From Gillisella taibaishanensis (lineage in GTDB: Bacteria; Pseudomonadota; Alphaproteobacteria; Rhizobiales; Rhizobiaceae): a DNA stretch of 64,000 nt. A program made the translations under genes and the position numbers. The DNA is taken from positions 1 to 64,000 of the forward strand of contig NZ_MKIN01000016.1 in NCBI RefSeq assembly GCF_001938985.1, in the 5' to 3' direction. The stretch's first letter is position 1; each line of letters begins with the position of its first letter. A model generated the notes under the pieces. That model made no database searches and was not told the origin of the DNA. It worked only from the letters and a program-made list of their open reading frames with translations. Below, piece after piece: positions 17,521 through 25,775 of the stretch.

Positions 17521-17724
17521 GCCATCTTTTGAGGCAACCTGACTTGAGATTTAACGGCAGATAATGTGTCGATCCAGCTTGAGCATTCAAAGAACTTCCG
17601 ACGTCGAAATTGCTTGCGACGATACCCCATCGCTCATCGTGCCGTCGGCCATCCATTGATCTAAAGCTTTCAGATTGTTCTGAACTTAAATCACCGCCTG
17701 TCTGCGTCCGCTGAAGATACAGGA

Positions 17725-17880
17725 AGCGGAAATTATTGCCGCTTTGCCCGTCCAGTTGACTGATGCCCGAAGCCAGGGCACAAAGGTGGCATCCACGGTC
17801 GCTCGCGGCGGGAAAACAGAGGGAATCTCAAGACTTATCTACTAAGTCATTGAAATAATGTGAGAATCCAGGTTCCCCAG
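17725..17880 (+). repeat. dispersed ~155 bp repeat, copy B
   Basis: A direct repeat of 5991-6143. It starts AGCGGAAATTATTGCCGCT and ends TGTGAGAATCCAG plus a short C-rich tail. Copy A and copy B flank the block of eight enzyme, transporter and regulator genes from 6620 to 17520. No other gene or RNA is recognisable between the prpD stop (17520) and 18039. Confidence 0.75.
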
Positions 17881-18038
17881 CCACTTCTCCCTAAACCCCT
17901 TATTCTTTGATTTTCCAGCGACGCAGGATAGCGTTTTGGCGTCATTTGCGACGTGATGGCCGAAGGTGACACTCAGCGACTTCAACGACGTTAAGCCGCC
18001 ACGACGACTTGCCTCAATAACAGCGGGGATCTGGCATA

Positions 18039-18614
18039 TCACGAGAGGTCGTGGAGCGCTTTATCCAGCGGGGGGCCCACCTGGAACTCCGAAAATCGAA
18101 CCTGCAGCCCCTCGCGCTCGGGCGTACAACACATCGGTCCAACCAAGTAGGATTGGGCATTCGGGAACGGGCAAAGCCGCAGCAAAGGCCATCTCTTTCC
18201 ATCGGCGGAAAACTGCAGCCGCAAGACGCCGTTCTTGACTGTCACGCGCAGATAAAAATCTTCAGGCCGACCGTCATAAGCGGCGGTTGACCAGTCCGAG
18301 CGATCTACCGTCAACACGCTTCCTATGCAGGCTGCACCATCCGACAGTTCGATTCCGCCCTTGATCCAACGCCTCTCATCGATTCGCACCATGATACCAG
18401 CCTGATCATAGAGGCTCTCGTAGCTTGCCTGGATGCGGAAAGATGCCGTGAAGTCGCCTGTGACCTTCGCGCCGAAGAGATGCCCACTGTCGCGTTCGAA
18501 CCCGTAGTATGTTTCCCGCCAGAAATCTGTATTTTTGTCCGTGACAACATCGAGAATGCCGTCATGAAGAGTCCATTGTTGAGGCTCGTTGTGCCAGTGG
18601 CAGTTGTCGAACAT
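18039..18614 (-). CDS. DUF1349 family protein (concanavalin-like fold)
   Basis: About 191 residues. ATG 18614 follows a strong AAGGAGG site. It has the DUF1349 pattern: DTDFWRETYYGF-like (KNTDFWRETYYGFER), ASYESLYDQAGIMVRIDERRW, KGGIELSDG and FYLRVTVKNGVLRLQFSADG. These are small beta-sandwich proteins of the lectin/glucanase fold whose biochemical role is poorly known. There is no signal peptide. The upstream stretch to 19008 lacks an intact gene. Confidence 0.85.
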   Translation of the reverse strand: MFDNCHWHNEPQQWTLHDGILDVVTDKNTDFWRETYYGFERDSGHLFGAKVTGDFTASFRIQASYESLYDQAGIMVRIDERRWIKGGIELSDGAACIGSVLTVDRSDWSTAAYDGRPEDFYLRVTVKNGVLRLQFSADGKRWPLLRLCPFPNAQSYLVGPMCCTPEREGLQVRFSEFQVGPPLDKALHDLS

Positions 18615-19008
18615 CACTCCTCCTTAAAGATCAAACCCGCCTCGATGTTGCTGGGTTACTGCGCCGACTGCTCCTGGAAGAACCTCGGCACCGTCATAAA
18701 ACGCTATAACCGAGCGGGTTTAAAGCAGGCTGTCAAGTGTTGGCGCTCGCCCGTCCTTTGGATGCTGAAAGGACATGTCGATGCGTGTAGGTCCTCACTT
18801 GGCATACGGACCTCTACGACCAAAGGAACAATATCCCGTTCGATCGGACTGCCGACTTCCTCGGACAGCATCTGGCATAGGCAGAAGCGTGGTGCTCGGC
18901 GGCGTCGAACGAGTGGTATCGACGGCGCCGGGTCGCTCGCGAAGGATGAGCATGGTCCTGCACCAAACACCCCCGCGGGGAAGCCAGAATTGTCCGGCAC
19001 GGGCAAAC
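18615..19008. other. intergenic region, possibly with a gene remnant
   Basis: No intact, recognisable gene. On the minus strand a frame around 18760-18870 reads plausibly as protein (LSEEVGSPIERDIVPLVVEV), and one just upstream of the DUF1349 gene reads MTVPRFFQEQSAQ before a stop. These may be fragments of a lost gene once in the same operon. I could not assign a family. Confidence 0.25.
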
Positions 19009-19461
19009 TCAAGACTGTACGATATCGTCTTCACCTTGCCTGACAATGCGGATGGGCCGCGAACCAATCGGGGCGCCGGTGTGTTTGTCGATCGTCACAG
19101 GTTCAATATCGACACCTGTTTCCTCATCGAGAAAGCGCGTTACAGCAGACGTCTCGCAGTGTGCCTGTCCCCATGCCTGGATCGCCATGAGAATGGGAAG
19201 GTAGTCCCGGCCGGCCTGGGTCAGTACATATTCGTCACGGGGCGGGCGCTCGCTATATCGCCGCGTTTCCAGCAAGCCATCTTCAGTCAAAGCAGCCAAT
19301 CGCTTGGTCAGCATCGTTGGCGCGATGCCAAGGCTTTTGCGAAATTGATCAAACCGCGTGAAGCCATAATGGGCATCCCGCAAAATCAGCGTGCTCCACG
19401 CATCCCCGACAAGCGCGAGGCTCCGCGCTATGAGGCAGGGTTGGGCCTCTAAATTTTTCAC
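19009..19461 (-). CDS. HxlR family transcriptional regulator
   Basis: 150 residues with a complete HxlR winged helix: the CLIARSLALVGDAWSTLILRD opening (Cys near residue 9, WSTLILRD), GFTRFDQFRKSLGIAPTMLTKRL as recognition helix, and a LLETRRYSERPPRDEYVLT wing. HxlR regulators typically sense aldehydes or reactive electrophiles and control a divergent oxidoreductase. Here the divergent gene at 19547 is an SDR. Confidence 0.9.
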   Translation of the reverse strand: MKNLEAQPCLIARSLALVGDAWSTLILRDAHYGFTRFDQFRKSLGIAPTMLTKRLAALTEDGLLETRRYSERPPRDEYVLTQAGRDYLPILMAIQAWGQAHCETSAVTRFLDEETGVDIEPVTIDKHTGAPIGSRPIRIVRQGEDDIVQS

Positions 19462-19497
19462 TTGATATCCTTTTGATAGTGAGTTAGTACTTATTCA

Positions 19498-19507
19498 GTA
19501 GTAACAT
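19498..19507 (+). promoter_or_regulatory. candidate HxlR operator motif GTAGTAACAT
   Basis: GTAGTAACAT sits 39 bases upstream of the SDR start. GTAGTNAC(A/T)T recurs twice (21131-21140 and 21171-21180) in the other HxlR/enzyme divergent region, which also shares an upstream TTTGATAGT. It is a plausible regulator box; the role is inferred from recurrence and position only. Confidence 0.4.
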
Positions 19508-19546
19508 ACAATCGTGGAAAGCTCCACAAAAAAAGGATCTGAGTTC

Positions 19547-20356
19547 ATGAGTAATCAGCAACGTGTCGCCATCGTAACCGGCGCGTCTTCGGGTATCGGC
19601 CTGGCAACGGCGCGCGCCTTGCGCAAGGACGGTTTTCGCGTATTCGGCACAAGCAGGAAGCCCGCCGCGGATAAGGATGGCGTGGAGATGCTTCAATGTG
19701 ACGTCGTTGATGACGCTTCGGTTCTCAACCTGGTCCGTGACGTCGTCAGCAAGGCCGGCCGGATCGATCTGCTCGTCAACAATGCAGGCAGCGGCCTGCT
19801 CGGCGCGGCGGAAGAATCATCGGCAACTCAGGTTCAATCGCTTTTCGACGTCAATGTCTTTGGGGTCGTCAGAATGACCAATGCCGTTCTGCCGGTCATG
19901 CGCCGCCAAGGCCAGGGGCGAATTATCAATATGAGTTCCATTGTCGGAATGATCCCGTCGCCATTCAATGCTTTCTATGTTTCGACCAAGCATGCAATCG
20001 AAGGATATTCGGAAACGCTCGACCACGAGATCCGCAAGCAGGGGATAAGGGTATCGCTGGTGCAGCCTGGCTTTACCCGCACTTCGTTCGAAGACAGCAT
20101 GAGAAACCCGGACAGCCCGCTTCCGACCTACGATCTGGCGCGCAAGGCTGCGGATAAGCAGATGCGTGAGGGCCTGGATAAAGGCGACACTCCGGAACTG
20201 GTGGCTGGCGTCGTTGTAAAGGTGGCCAATGCCAAATCGCCAAAGCTGCGCTACAGTGCGGGTAAAGTTTCCACCCAGGTGGGTTTCTTAAGGCGCTTCG
20301 CCCCTGCATTTGTCTTCGACAAAATCGTTCGCAGCGCGAACAAGCTGCCGGCCTGA
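19547..20356 (+). CDS. short-chain dehydrogenase/reductase (SDR)
   Basis: About 269 residues from ATG 19547 (MSNQQRVAIVTGASSGIG); the frame runs back to 19514 without a better start. Classical SDR motifs: TGASSGIGLA (cofactor), LLVNNAGSG, catalytic Ser in INMSSIVGM and YVSTK with Tyr and Lys. Arg at the GTSRKP position suggests NADPH. The C-terminal extension (PKLRYSAGK...FAPAFVFDKIVRS) is shared with the SDR at 31706, so the two are paralogues. It is divergent from, and probably controlled by, the HxlR gene. Confidence 0.9.
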   Translation: MSNQQRVAIVTGASSGIGLATARALRKDGFRVFGTSRKPAADKDGVEMLQCDVVDDASVLNLVRDVVSKAGRIDLLVNNAGSGLLGAAEESSATQVQSLFDVNVFGVVRMTNAVLPVMRRQGQGRIINMSSIVGMIPSPFNAFYVSTKHAIEGYSETLDHEIRKQGIRVSLVQPGFTRTSFEDSMRNPDSPLPTYDLARKAADKQMREGLDKGDTPELVAGVVVKVANAKSPKLRYSAGKVSTQVGFLRRFAPAFVFDKIVRSANKLPA

Positions 20357-20372
20357 TCCCAGCAATACAGCA

Positions 20373-20443
20373 CATTGTCCATTTGCAGAAAGCCGGAGAC
20401 CCTGTTTGTCCAGGTCTCCGAGCCCTCTTGCGAATGGACAATG
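20373..20443. terminator. nested hairpin between convergent genes
   Basis: The outer arms are CATTGTCCATTTGC (20373-20386) and GCGAATGGACAATG (20430-20443), with one mismatch. An inner stem, GGAGACC (20395-20401) / GGTCTCC (20413-20419), lies inside. It sits between the SDR stop and the convergent HxlR stop, so it probably ends transcription in both directions, though it has no clear T-tract. Confidence 0.5.
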
Positions 20444-20526
20444 CCTGCTTGCGGCCAGCGTAAGATCGGCGGTCGAGGGAGAGACAAGCTCGTGATGTGG
20501 TCAGGCAGCCGTTTATCGCCACTGCT

Positions 20527-21036
20527 TTACGAAGGCTTTGTTCTCCGGCCTTGTTGAAACTTGACGCGTCGTAACGCGCGCTCGTTTGCAAATTCCGGGC
20601 TTATAGCAGCATCACAGTCACCAAGACGGAAGCCTGCTGTGATTGGCGTGTCGTGGTTCACGTTTTGGCCTGTCTCCCTGTCCTTGAGGTCGACCGCAGG
20701 CCCCTGCCCCTCTTCGTAGGGTGTCCATTTCATGCCCCAAGCGCGAAGCATCACCAGAACTGCATCAAGATCCATGCCCTTATCAGTCGCGTGATATTCA
20801 TACCGTTGCGGTTTGCTGGAATAGATCCGGCGCTCGATGATGCCCGTTTCCTCAAGGCGTTTCAGACGCGCCGATAAAAGCGTCGGCGACAGCCCTGTCT
20901 GCGCCTGTAAATCATCAAATCGATGACTGCCCATTGAAAGCTCACGCATGATCAAAAGCGTCCCGCGGTCGCACGCCACGCTCAGCGCGCGCGCTATGGG
21001 GCACAGCGTCTCCTCAACTGCCTCTTCAGGGGTCAT
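20527..21036 (-). CDS. HxlR family transcriptional regulator
   Basis: About 169 residues from ATG 21036 (MTPEEAVEETLCPIARAL); a TTG at 21075 is an alternative start. HxlR hallmarks: CPIARALSVACDRGTLLIMREL, the HRFDDLQAQTGLSPTLLSARLKRL helix-turn-helix, and the RRIYSSKPQRYEYHATDKG wing. The C-terminal ~50 residues are longer than in most of the family. It is divergent from the isochorismatase-like gene and is its probable regulator. Confidence 0.88.
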   Translation of the reverse strand: MTPEEAVEETLCPIARALSVACDRGTLLIMRELSMGSHRFDDLQAQTGLSPTLLSARLKRLEETGIIERRIYSSKPQRYEYHATDKGMDLDAVLVMLRAWGMKWTPYEEGQGPAVDLKDRETGQNVNHDTPITAGFRLGDCDAAISPEFANERALRRVKFQQGRRTKPS

Positions 21037-21130
21037 GTGACGTATCCAATCATCAAACAGGCACCGACTGCACAAGCGAGGAGACTAGCGAAATCCAGGA
21101 CGCAGTTCCAGCGGCGTGACTATTTTTTAT

Positions 21131-21180
21131 GTAGTGACATTGACAGAATTTGATAGTTGCTGCATATTTAGTAGTCACTT
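21131..21180 (+). promoter_or_regulatory. two GTAGTNAC boxes in the HxlR/hydrolase divergent region
   Basis: GTAGTGACAT (21131-21140) and GTAGTCACTT (21171-21180) start 40 bases apart, with TTTGATAGT between them. A third copy of the box lies upstream of the SDR that is divergent from the other HxlR gene. Probably regulator binding sites; inferred. Confidence 0.4.
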
Positions 21181-21217
21181 GCTGGTGGCACTGTAAGAGC
21201 CGAGAGCCACTGGTGAA

Positions 21218-21880
21218 ATTATTCCGTCACCTCAAAAGCAGAGAACGCATCTGACTGATGCAGCCTATCAAGCAGACAGGACAGCTCTTCTGATTGTCGA
21301 TCCTTACAACGACTTCATGTCGGAGGGTGGCAAGCTTTATGAAGCGATCAAGCCGACTGCCGACCAATCGGGGCTCTTCGACAACCTGCGTCAGATTATT
21401 CCTGCCGTGCGTGCGTCAGGCGTCAAAGTGTTCATTGTCCCCCATCATCACGCCGACCCCCACGGTCATGATTACGATGGGTGGCAGCATCTAAACATGT
21501 TCATGGAGCAAGGGCGTGGATACAAAGCTTTCGAAGCGGGTTCATGGGGTGGTGAATTTCATCCGGAGTTTGGACCGCAGCCTGGAGACGTGGTCGTCAA
21601 AGAACACTGGTCGCAGAACGGCTTTGCAAATACTGATCTTGATTTCCTGCTGAAGCAGCATGGCATTCAAAAGGTCGTTCTTGTTGGACTGGTTGCCAAC
21701 AGCTGTATCGAGGCGACGGGCCGGTACGCGATGGAAATCGGCTATCACGTCACGCTCATTCCCGACGCGACGGCCGCCTTCAATGAGGAAGGAATGGCTG
21801 CGGCGAAAACCAATGCACCATTCTATGCCCACGCCATTCTTTCGACTGAAGAATTTCTTAAAGTCTTGCCTAAGCAATGA
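21218..21880 (+). CDS. isochorismatase-like cysteine hydrolase, start codon unclear
   Basis: The first ATG in frame (21317) would remove the catalytic Asp. The frame is open upstream to 21197 and encodes TALLIVDPYNDFMSEGG, the family's conserved N-terminal strand with Asp. No in-frame ATG, GTG or TTG exists between 21197 and 21317; ATT 21218 is used here only as a placeholder. Downstream motifs are intact: VFIVPHHH, VVVKEHWSQNGFANTDLD with Lys, and VGLVANSCIEATGRYAMEIG with the nucleophilic Cys. Either a rare start codon is used or the 5' end is frameshifted. It is probably an amidase/hydrolase of unknown substrate. Confidence 0.75.
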   Translation: MIPSPQKQRTHLTDAAYQADRTALLIVDPYNDFMSEGGKLYEAIKPTADQSGLFDNLRQIIPAVRASGVKVFIVPHHHADPHGHDYDGWQHLNMFMEQGRGYKAFEAGSWGGEFHPEFGPQPGDVVVKEHWSQNGFANTDLDFLLKQHGIQKVVLVGLVANSCIEATGRYAMEIGYHVTLIPDATAAFNEEGMAAAKTNAPFYAHAILSTEEFLKVLPKQ

Positions 21881-21890
21881 CGTTGCATCC

Positions 21891-21926
21891 GGGAGAGCAC
21901 GACAGTCGATTCTGTCGTGCTTTCCC
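21891..21926. terminator. strong hairpin between convergent genes
   Basis: 15-base arms GGGAGAGCACGACAG (21891-21905) and CTGTCGTGCTTTCCC (21912-21926) pair with one mismatch around a 6-base loop. It lies 10 bases after the hydrolase stop and 61 bases before the stop of the convergent lyase-like gene. It is probably a bidirectional terminator. Confidence 0.7.
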
Positions 21927-21987
21927 AGCTACTAGGTTCAGAAAAGCGTAGTTCGGCACATGCGCAGAACATCGATGACTGCGATTG

Positions 21988-23481
21988 TTATGCCAAATCC
22001 ATCGGCTGGTTTTCGGCAATCAGCGCAGTCAATATTTTGATGTCCTCGCCCAAGGGCCTGTCATCCTGATACTGCGGCGTAGTCTCCCGGACCATATCGT
22101 ATAGTGCCCGATTGCTCGGCGCCATCTTGCCGTCCTGGAGGAGAAAGTCGTGCGCCTGTGCTGCGGCCATGAGTTCTATGGCCAGGATAGATTCGGCATT
22201 GTCGATGACGGTCAGCAACTTCTGGGCCGCGGCCGTTGGATGCGCCAGAAAATCCTCCTGCAGCGCTGACGTGATACCGCCGTCCGTCGACGCGGGGGCA
22301 GCCAATCGCCGGTTTTCGTTGCTGAGAGCGGCTGCGGTATATTGGGCGATCATAAAGCCGGAATGGCTACCGGCGTCGCTGGCAAGAAAGGGCGGCAATC
22401 CGCTGACCAAAGGGTTGATCAGCCGATCCATGCGTCGCTCGCTCATGGCGGCAATCTGCGCAATTGCAATCGCCAGACTGTCCGCAGCTTGCGCAAGCGC
22501 CGGGGCGACGGCATGCGCCTCGGATGAAACGACGGGATGGTCGGGCGTACCCGACACGACGGGATTATCGGTGACCGAGGCAAGCTCCTGGTCGACGACC
22601 TCACCGCTTTGCACGAAAACATCCCATGCGGCTCCATGCGCATGGGGGACCGAGCGCAGGCTCAGCGCATCCTGAGTTCGCCTTCCAACGGCGCGTGCAA
22701 TCAACTCGCTGCCATCAAGGCGGCTTCGAAGCGTCGCCCCCACTTTGGCGATGCCGGCTGATCGCCGGAGCGACAGCACATCCTCACTGAACGCGGCCAT
22801 TTGACAGCCTGCTGCCTCAAGTGTGAGGGCCGCCACGGCATCCATCCACGCAAGCAACCGTTCAGTGCGAGCAAGAGCGACCGACGCAAGCCCGGTGGCA
22901 CAGGCGGTGCCGTTGACGAGGCTCAGACCTTCCTTGGCCTGGAGCGTCAGCGGTTGAAGACCGATTGCTGCCAGCGCCTCTGCCCCGCTTTTGCGTTCGC
23001 CTTTGATCGTGGCATAGCCTCTGCCGATCAAGACGAGTGCCGTGTGTGCGTTATGGATGAGATAGCCTGCAGATCCTTTCTTGGGGACCTCAGGGATACA
23101 TCCGGCGGCGAGCAAACTTACGAGAGAGTTGACCACCTCGGGGCGAATTCCGGAATAGCCATGGCAGAAATTCGCGACCTGCGCCGTCATGATTGCCCGG
23201 ACCTCACGCGCCGGCAGCAAAGGACCGACCCCGCAGGCATGGCTGAGGATGATGTTTTGCGATAGCCTGCTTTGCGAAGGGCGATCTACAATCGTGTCCG
23301 AGAGCGCGCCGACGCCGGTATTGATCCCATAGGCGCGAATTCCCTTCTCGATAATGGCGTCGACGACATCTCGCGCCGTCTTCACCCGGGTCAGTGCAGC
23401 ATCGCTGACTTCAAGGTCTTCACCTGCGCCGACACGCGCCACATCTCGCCATGTCAGGGGATTATCGATAACAACTGTCAT
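21988..23481 (-). CDS. histidine ammonia-lyase homologue with altered MIO triad
   Basis: 497 residues of the HAL/PAL superfamily. Conserved elements: [10 protein letters not shown] with the catalytic Tyr, [47 protein letters not shown] and LQEDFLAH. The Ala-Ser-Gly that cyclises into the MIO electrophile (normally GASGDLAPL) is here [13 protein letters not shown], i.e. Ser-Ala-Gly, so normal MIO formation is not expected. It lies at the end of a polar amino-acid transporter operon next to a HutC-type regulator. It is either a divergent ammonia-lyase or a protein of a different function on the same fold. Confidence 0.85.
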   Translation of the reverse strand: MTVVIDNPLTWRDVARVGAGEDLEVSDAALTRVKTARDVVDAIIEKGIRAYGINTGVGALSDTIVDRPSQSRLSQNIILSHACGVGPLLPAREVRAIMTAQVANFCHGYSGIRPEVVNSLVSLLAAGCIPEVPKKGSAGYLIHNAHTALVLIGRGYATIKGERKSGAEALAAIGLQPLTLQAKEGLSLVNGTACATGLASVALARTERLLAWMDAVAALTLEAAGCQMAAFSEDVLSLRRSAGIAKVGATLRSRLDGSELIARAVGRRTQDALSLRSVPHAHGAAWDVFVQSGEVVDQELASVTDNPVVSGTPDHPVVSSEAHAVAPALAQAADSLAIAIAQIAAMSERRMDRLINPLVSGLPPFLASDAGSHSGFMIAQYTAAALSNENRRLAAPASTDGGITSALQEDFLAHPTAAAQKLLTVIDNAESILAIELMAAAQAHDFLLQDGKMAPSNRALYDMVRETTPQYQDDRPLGEDIKILTALIAENQPMDLA

Positions 23482-24254
23482 TGCCCGTTTCCGAAATGGC
23501 CGATGAACTGCCGGAATGCCGGGGACGTGTGCGTCGCGAACATTTCATCCGGTGTTCCGCTGCTTTCGATCAAACCTTCGCGCATGAAGATGACCCGGTT
23601 GGACACGTTGCGAGCAAAACTCATCTCGTGTGTCACCACAAGCATCGTCATTCCCTCCTGCGCCAGGGCGCGCATCACACGGAGGACCTCGCCCACCAAT
23701 TCCGGGTCGAGCGCCGACGTCGGCTCGTCAAAGAGCATGACTTTCGGTTTCATCGCCAGGGCTCTGGCAATTGCTGCGCGTTGTTGTTGCCCGCCAGACA
23801 GATGGGCGGGATAGGCATGACGCTTGTCGACGATGCCAACCTTCTCCAGCAGTGCCTCGGCTTCCGCAATGCATTCAGCACGCGGGCGTTTCAGCACATG
23901 CACCGGTCCCTCGATGACGTTTTCAAGGATCGTCATATGAGACCAGAGATTGAAGCTCTGGAAAACCATCCCAAGTTCGGCACGAATCCGGTCCACCTGC
24001 TTTCGGCTCTCCGGGTGAGGCCGGCCTTTTCGAACCGTCATGCGGATCTGTTCGCCGTCGACCACGATGTCGCCGCCACTTGCCGTCTCCAAAAGGTTGA
24101 TACAGCGCAGAAACGTCGATTTACCGGAACCTGACGCGCCGAGGATGGAGATGACATCGCCATCACGCGCGTCCAGCGATATGCCGCGCAAGACCTCATG
24201 AGTTCCAAAACTCTTGCGGATGTTTCGCACGGATAGGCGGATTGCATCAGACAT
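23478..24254 (-). CDS. polar amino-acid ABC transporter ATPase (HisP/GlnQ type)
   Basis: About 258 residues from ATG 24254 (MSDAIRLSV), with AAGGAG upstream. Walker [10 protein letters not shown] near residue 40, signature [15 protein letters not shown] and Walker [21 protein letters not shown] are the exact pattern of the HisP/GlnQ family. [20 protein letters not shown] insert precedes the Q-loop (VFQSFNLW), typical of histidine-type systems. Its stop overlaps the lyase-like start by 4 bases. Confidence 0.92.
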   Translation of the reverse strand: MSDAIRLSVRNIRKSFGTHEVLRGISLDARDGDVISILGASGSGKSTFLRCINLLETASGGDIVVDGEQIRMTVRKGRPHPESRKQVDRIRAELGMVFQSFNLWSHMTILENVIEGPVHVLKRPRAECIAEAEALLEKVGIVDKRHAYPAHLSGGQQQRAAIARALAMKPKVMLFDEPTSALDPELVGEVLRVMRALAQEGMTMLVVTHEMSFARNVSNRVIFMREGLIESSGTPDEMFATHTSPAFRQFIGHFGNGQ

Positions 24255-24266
24255 GAGCAAAGCTCC

Positions 24267-24974
24267 TTACGCTTTTACGGCTGGCGCAATGGCCCGGCGA
24301 TGTTTTGAGAGAGAGCGTTCCAGCAGAGACATCGCCTGCAGGATGATGAAGTTGAGCACCAGGTAGATCAGCGCCGCACAAAGAAAGACCTCCATCGTCC
24401 GGTACGTCTGATGGATCAGCCGCTGTGCCACACCGGTCACCTCCCAGACGGTCACGAGGCTTGCAAGCGCGGTCGATTTCATCATCAACACGATCTCGGT
24501 GGAATAGGCTGGCAAGGCATGGCGAAAGGCGATCGGCGCGATGATCCGCCGGACGAGAAGAAAGCCGGACATTCCGATGGCGCGGGCAGCTTCTATTTCC
24601 TTTGCCGGAACGGCGCGAATGCCGCTTCTGAAGATTTCAGCGGAATAGCCTGCCGTGCACAGCGCCAGCGACAGAACGGCACAGACGAGTGGTTCGCGCA
24701 GGAATGGCCAAAGAAAGGAATACCGGATGATCGCGAACTGGCCGAGCCCGTAAAAGATGAGAAACATCTGAATAAGCAAGGGCGAGCCGCGAAACACAAA
24801 GATATAGGCCTTGGCAAATCCCGCCAGCAGAGGGTTTCCGCTGACGCGCATCCAGACGATGACGAGAGCGAGCAAACCGCCCACGGCGACCGACAGGGAA
24901 AAGAGTATCAGCGTCGTTGGCACCGCTTTGAGCAGGGTGATCATGGTCGACGAAAGGAAGGCAATATCCATCAC
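24267..24974 (-). CDS. polar amino-acid ABC transporter permease (HisM type)
   Basis: A 235-residue inner-membrane protein of the His/Glu/Gln/Arg/opine permease family, with FRGSPLLIQMFLIFYG near residue 60 and the EAA loop EIEAARAIGMSGFLLVRRII. It pairs with the permease encoded immediately upstream (4-base overlap at 24971-24974). Confidence 0.9.
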   Translation of the reverse strand: MMDIAFLSSTMITLLKAVPTTLILFSLSVAVGGLLALVIVWMRVSGNPLLAGFAKAYIFVFRGSPLLIQMFLIFYGLGQFAIIRYSFLWPFLREPLVCAVLSLALCTAGYSAEIFRSGIRAVPAKEIEAARAIGMSGFLLVRRIIAPIAFRHALPAYSTEIVLMMKSTALASLVTVWEVTGVAQRLIHQTYRTMEVFLCAALIYLVLNFIILQAMSLLERSLSKHRRAIAPAVKA

Positions 24975-25726
24975 GCATTCCCCATTGCCGAATGCGGCAT
25001 GCTGCGGTTTGCGCGACGCTCGGCTGTGTTGAAGATGCGGTCGGATAGGCTGGTCAAGGCAAGATAAAGCACGCCGCCGACGATGAAGAAGAAGAAATAC
25101 TGACGCGTCGAACCGGCCGCAACCTGGCTGGTTCGCATCAGTTCAGCGAGCCCGGTCACCGATATCAGCGCGGAGTCCTTCAAGCTCAACTGCCAGACAT
25201 TGCCAAGGCCCGGGATCGCAAAGCGCAGAACCTGAGGGATAATGATCCGTCTCAGTTTGAGCGTGAAATGCATGCCGATGGCGGAGGCCGCCTCGAGTTC
25301 ACCCCTGGGAATGGCCAGATAAGCACCCCGAAAGACCTCAGCCTGATAAGCACCCGATATGATCCCAACGGCAAGGGCGCCTGCGACAAACGAAGGCAGT
25401 CCTAAAAAGCCCTCATAGCCCAGCCACTGACCGACCGCCGTCACAGCGGATGAACCGCCGAAATAGATCAGATAGATGATCAGCAGTTCGGGCACGCCTC
25501 TGAATACGGTCGTATAGACGTTTCCGAGAGCGATAAGCACCAAGTTGCCCGAAAGCTTACTTGTTGCGACGACTGTGCCCAAAACCGCACCAATGAAAAG
25601 CGCCGCCGCTGTGACCAGCAGCGTGAGAAGCGTTGCCGTCAGAAGGAGCGCTCCCCACCCGTTCTGACCAAAGCCTAGAAGTGACAAGGTTGCCATATGA
25701 TCATGTCCCGCGAGCACCTGCGTCAA
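24971..25726 (-). CDS. polar amino-acid ABC transporter permease (HisQ type)
   Basis: A 251-residue membrane protein with FRGVPELLIIYLIYFGG and the EAA loop ELEAASAIGMHFTLKLRRII. HisQ/M-type permeases form a heterodimer with the HisP-type ATPase. It lies downstream of the binding-protein gene and overlaps the second permease. Confidence 0.9.
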   Translation of the reverse strand: MTQVLAGHDHMATLSLLGFGQNGWGALLLTATLLTLLVTAAALFIGAVLGTVVATSKLSGNLVLIALGNVYTTVFRGVPELLIIYLIYFGGSSAVTAVGQWLGYEGFLGLPSFVAGALAVGIISGAYQAEVFRGAYLAIPRGELEAASAIGMHFTLKLRRIIIPQVLRFAIPGLGNVWQLSLKDSALISVTGLAELMRTSQVAAGSTRQYFFFFIVGGVLYLALTSLSDRIFNTAERRANRSMPHSAMGNA

Positions 25727-25775
25727 ACAAATCGGACGACCTTCAGCCTATGCGAAGATCGTCCGGCTCGAGGTC

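Noticed and set aside
18775-19452. 225-codon plus-strand open frame
   Set aside because: Mostly antisense to the HxlR gene; no motif in the non-overlapping part.
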